A stretch of DNA of 64,000 nucleotides from Vibrio diazotrophicus (GTDB taxonomy: Bacteria > Pseudomonadota > Gammaproteobacteria > Enterobacterales > Vibrionaceae). The translations under genes and the position numbers were made by a program. Location: assembly GCF_038452265.1 (NCBI RefSeq), contig NZ_CP151842.1:2046001-2110000 (forward strand), in the 5' to 3' direction. Below, piece after piece: positions 62,001 to 64,000 of the stretch. The first letter of the stretch is position 1. Each line of letters begins with the position of its first letter. Under the pieces are notes generated by a model. It ran no database searches and had not been told where the DNA came from. It was given only the letters and a program-made list of their open reading frames with translations.

Positions 62001-63096
62001 GAAGGCTATTTCCCGTTGTTTCTGTCTCAGTCACAACACCAGATGAAGTGCTGTCCTGAGGTCCTTGTTCGGTACTTAAAGGTTGGTCTAGCGCAGGGGG
62101 ATTACTCACTGGAAGCTGCATCGTACCTTGAGTATCTGTTCCCGTTGTCACGACCTCTGAGATCTGCAGAGTCTCATTTGGGAGCTGATTTTCCGCTATT
62201 GGCGTCTCACTTGCCACTTCTAAAGTTGGCATTATCGCGTTTACGGGTGCTGATTCTTGAGGCTGATTCGAATTGCTAATATCAATTTCGGTGATTGACG
62301 GCGAACCTAGAATGCTAGGCACCTGTAATCCTACTTCGGGAGTCTGTTTGTTGTTACTTGGTTCACTTGCATTAGGATCTACCGTTTCATCTGACACTGC
62401 AGATATAGGATTTTCTCCACTAACAAGTCCGAGATCTGCTTCTAGCGTTTTAACAGCGCTATGGTTAAAAGCATCAACCGCCCTTTCCAAAACCGGATGA
62501 GATTGAACAAGTTGCTGATGTGTAAATGGGGTTTCAGCTTCGGGCATGACGCTAGCTAAGCTATGAGACAGAGCTTGAAGCTTTTTATTTTCTTGCTTGT
62601 TGAGGAAATTTAACAGCTCCTGCTCGCTAACCTCACCAATGATTGCCGCAATCGTCGCAGTCGCTTGTTCAAAAGCTAAACCTTCCGCTTCTTGCTTGGA
62701 GTAGAGTAGATGTGAAACTGGTGAGATCCTTTGAATCCCTGCAGGCGCTACCATCAAATAAGATTTGCTGACTTTCTCACCTGTTGTTTTGTTTATTGTG
62801 CGATTTTTTATTGCTGATGCAATTAGTGAATACGCTTGAGGTACATTATCGAGCGCAGCTACATCTAATAATGCGTTACCAGTAGAATCTGTGTATGAGT
62901 TAGGTTCTCCAGCATCTAATTGATAGTTGTTATTCAAATCCAACCAAACAAGTGCATCTTGAAGATGTTCATCGGCCACTTCAGCCTGATAAACAGTGGC
63001 TTCGGTTTTGTTATCCGTTCCAGAAGAATCTTCACCACCGCAGCCAACAATGGCTCCAATAGACATGGCGAGAATAGATAGTCTAAGTGATTTCAC
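59074..63096 (-). CDS. PL8-like polysaccharide lyase lipoprotein with DNRLRE-type C-terminal domain
   Basis: The GTG at 63096 follows AAGGAGC and gives 1340 residues. Layout: lipoprotein signal (lipobox VGC, Cys19); an EF-like segment (LDLNNNYQLDAGEPN); a Thr/Ser/Pro/Glu-rich linker (about 240-450) holding 60-residue repeats; an alpha-toroid domain (about 490-780) with the conserved LNRVDEA segment (Asn613); a central beta-sandwich (about 790-1150); and a C-terminal DNRLRE/CBM96-like domain (about 1155-1340). Family PL8 cleaves hyaluronan, chondroitin, alginate-like or xanthan chains. The usual catalytic His and Tyr, expected around residues 656-676, are not visible at their normal positions. 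It is single-gene, with no sugar-uptake genes nearby. Confidence 0.78.
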   Translation of the reverse strand: MKSLRLSILAMSIGAIVGCGGEDSSGTDNKTEATVYQAEVADEHLQDALVWLDLNNNYQLDAGEPNSYTDSTGNALLDVAALDNVPQAYSLIASAIKNRTINKTTGEKVSKSYLMVAPAGIQRISPVSHLLYSKQEAEGLAFEQATATIAAIIGEVSEQELLNFLNKQENKKLQALSHSLASVMPEAETPFTHQQLVQSHPVLERAVDAFNHSAVKTLEADLGLVSGENPISAVSDETVDPNASEPSNNKQTPEVGLQVPSILGSPSITEIDISNSNQPQESAPVNAIMPTLEVASETPIAENQLPNETLQISEVVTTGTDTQGTMQLPVSNPPALDQPLSTEQGPQDSTSSGVVTETETTGNSLPNETLQISEVVTTGTDTQGTTQLPESNPSAPDQPLSTEQGPQDSTSSGVVTETETTGNSLPNEIPPTVEPVTTGTGTEATTQNSPPNNADVQTLETQAVTDLGTLLTRISKDLVSAEEGSAQAQSKSLDALASELIFGLQADGRWLDIDYERTNNYRWPAEQHLKRLETIAAAFRKTNNQQYKLVANKALNFWLITKPVMTGWWSDYGEFHSLAKVAFLLSDGLQVDLKQQVISLLANARSKHQQGLNRVDEAVTSIYYGLLSQQESLLSTGFEELAQIILDTAMDSESPDWSAFLSQQLHSGKTGEETFYSILRWAYNVKDLPWKFSEYSAQILASILLDGIRWMQSFEQFGSDVVSGEISQQIETTQSGASISNLPTSMDMVAALFPTRYDEAIAYKGQVYNNQNTGLNGFKQFLLADSTVTATDNFMFGIKMDSMRALPEADTNNEAYLKFWLGLGGTSLIQTGKEYESLNSVLDFTKIPGVTTPEYPQAPTYDSDTLRNMEFYGGATNGKVGVTTASINMSAYRVVGSGPTQQYVWTPSTTVRDYLYANKSWFSFGEQIVVLGSGISSTHLEPVFTTINQTALKGPVTLSNRDNLVMDNHNVSAYPWIHHDGVGYVFWDNLDRYAVIKKRNATNVDGTSISKDVFTLTIPHGSEPKDKSYQYIILPNIDVQKTSEYQQNIPVKVLSNTRGIHAVEDTGKNIISAVFFVASELEVSPEFKLKVDSTCIVMLDRSGINTKVTVSTPAIAYRGINITITANGVAKTQRIVTPGGEQAGSSVSFEFESIQDYYAIDDPKASKAYTTYLPVEDVFVQGGANATTQYGLLGYMQLKNGTADHKRQSLIRYDLSRVNNQLVSKATLRLFVRGIRSDGALERSIVARLVNTADWNEHNTTYSTFPKVTMIKESPPTYLGKEAQGQWIDIDVTDLIRAIQPDQNDNLVFELIDLTQDYFDDYVSFATKEFGYKGPQLILE
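61765..62200 (-). repeat. 180-bp in-frame tandem repeat inside the PL8-like gene
   Basis: Blocks 61801-61980 and 61981-62160 are nearly identical (anchors GATCTGCAGAGTCTC and CCAGATGAAGTGCTG recur 180 bp apart), with partial copies on each side. Each unit encodes 60 residues rich in Thr, Ser, Glu and Pro (SLPNETLQISEVVTTGTDTQ and STEQGPQDSTSSGVVTETE). The near-identity suggests recent duplication and likely length variation between strains. Confidence 0.92.
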
Positions 63097-63296
63097 AATA
63101 GCTCCTTATCAAAACACAATCAGTGCAACTTTTTGCACTAAGATCACATTCCGAAGAGGGTATTGAGTCGCCTAGCATGCGTAAACTTATGAACTAATTT
63201 GCATCGGCGCAGTTCTAGTTATTTAAGTTTAATTGTTTAAAAACAGGAACCTATTCGCAAATACTTTAAAATCAGTCTCGATGAAAAGTCATAAAA

Positions 63297-63326
63297 AAAC
63301 ACCGAACTCTTTCGAATTCGGTGTTT
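63297..63326 (-). terminator. serS terminator
   Basis: A 10-bp stem AAACACCGAA/TTCGGTGTTT with a ten-base loop is followed on the minus strand by seven Ts. It lies 31 nt after the serS stop. Confidence 0.9.
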
Positions 63327-63356
63327 AGTGGTAATTGCCTGATCAGCGAATCAGTA

Positions 63357-64000
63357 TTAACCGATATGAGTCGCGCCACCCATGTACTTCTGAAGCACTG
63401 TAGGAATTTCGATGCGACCATCTGCAAGTTGGTTATTCTCAAGAATTGCAACCATTGTACGGCCAACCGCTAGACCAGAACCATTTAGTGTGTGCACAAG
63501 TTCAGGTTTCTTCTCGCCTTTACGACGGAAGCGCGCTTGCATACGACGAGCTTGGAAATCCCACATGTTTGAACATGAAGAAATCTCACGGTAAGTCTGT
63601 TGTGCTGGAACCCAAACTTCTAAATCGTAAGTTTTACGAGAACCGAAGCCCATGTCACCTGTACATAGCACGACTTTACGATATGGAAGCTCAAGAAGCT
63701 GTAATACTTTCTCAGCGTGACCCGTTAATTCTTCTAGCGCTGCCATAGAATCTTCAGGCTTAGTGATTTGTACTAGCTCAACTTTGTCGAACTGGTGCAT
63801 ACGAATCAAACCACGAGTATCACGACCATATGAACCAGCTTCAGAACGGAAACATGGTGTGTGAGCTGTCATCTTCAACGGAAGATCAGCTTCATCAGTG
63901 ATGGTGTCACGCACTAGGTTTGTTACAGGCACTTCCGCAGTTGGAATCAATGAAAGCTTACGAGGCTCTTCATCGTTCACTTTTTCAGTTAGCGGCTCAG
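63357..64000 (-). CDS. serS: Seryl-tRNA synthetase, C-terminal part (cut by window edge)
   Basis: The last 214 codons are in the window and the frame continues past the right edge. Class II motif 2 (CFRSEAGSYGRDTRGLIRMHQFDKVE region) and motif 3 (NGSGLAVGRTMVAILEN) are intact, as is the TAEVPVTNL active-site strand. It charges tRNA-Ser. The start and the N-terminal coiled coil lie outside. Confidence 0.98.
   Translation of the reverse strand, partial: EPLTEKVNDEEPRKLSLIPTAEVPVTNLVRDTITDEADLPLKMTAHTPCFRSEAGSYGRDTRGLIRMHQFDKVELVQITKPEDSMAALEELTGHAEKVLQLLELPYRKVVLCTGDMGFGSRKTYDLEVWVPAQQTYREISSCSNMWDFQARRMQARFRRKGEKKPELVHTLNGSGLAVGRTMVAILENNQLADGRIEIPTVLQKYMGGATHIG

Noticed and set aside
61765..62200. 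Possible CRISPR-like array
   Set aside because: Repeats are 180 bp, contiguous, without unique spacers, and encode protein in frame.
61758..62279. 173-codon open frame on the plus strand across the repeat region
   Set aside because: It is the antisense of the PL8-like gene; the repeats, being in-frame multiples of 60 codons, keep the shadow frame open. The protein is repetitive and lacks a ribosome site.

Overview
The window is a stretch of a Vibrio-type gammaproteobacterial main chromosome. Support comes from the block clpA-clpS/cspD/monomeric icd, the complete his operon with a histidine-rich leader, vicH/hns-gsk-mnmA-hflD-purB, htpX, the divergent bio locus and serS, together with the protein sequences and moderate GC. 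The species cannot be fixed from the sequence. No insertion sequence, prophage, CRISPR array or integron was seen.

Layout. 1-6139 (minus strand): eight tightly overlapping genes for an unassigned acyl product. Read 5' to 3' they are a DarA-like flavodoxin-fold enzyme, a DarB-like FabH-type ketosynthase, a 142-residue unknown, a BtrH-like acyltransferase, an ABC ATPase, an ABC-2 permease, an acyl carrier protein and a FabF-type ketosynthase cut by the left edge. 6457-13290: proteolysis and core metabolism (clpA, clpS, cspD, icd, rluE). 13274-14456: thiD under a TPP riboswitch, then a tRNA-Lys(CTT). 14488-21814: hisGDCBHAFI with leader peptide and attenuator. 21979-23876: NhaC-family transporter behind a lysine riboswitch. 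24282-29640: hns, gsk, mnmA-hflD, purB. 29700-35806: an eight-gene lipid-modification operon (SnoaL-like, SDR, FAD protein, DUF1365, Cfa, DUF2878, chalcone-isomerase-like, DUF3833) behind a perfect 14-bp TTGTACAA-type inverted repeat. 35897-42464: htpX, a 57-codon small gene and bioA/bioBFCD with a BirA-like operator. 42750-47044: RND efflux pair. 47159-58863: nitrate assimilation in two transcription units, nrtABC-nirBD and nasA-cobA-trpD2-like, each preceded by an intrinsic terminator in its leader, with an ANTAR antiterminator gene between them. 59074-63096: a large PL8-like lipoprotein with internal repeats. 63357-64000: 3' part of serS.

How it fits together. The nitrate block makes functional sense as a whole: uptake (nrtABC), nitrate to nitrite (nasA), nitrite to ammonium (nirBD), siroheme precursor (cobA) and RNA-level induction (NasT acting on the two attenuators). 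RNA-based control recurs through the window: TPP riboswitch with a Shine-Dalgarno-masking hairpin, his attenuation, lysine riboswitch and two nas attenuators. The strongest candidate for an undescribed system is the DarA/DarB/BtrH/ABC/ACP/KS operon at the left edge. It has the parts to build an alkylresorcinol-like or related acyl product, possibly transfer an acyl group to an acceptor, and export or displace the product. Second-tier items are the PL8-like protein lacking the usual catalytic His/Tyr motif and the lipid-modification operon with its palindromic operator.
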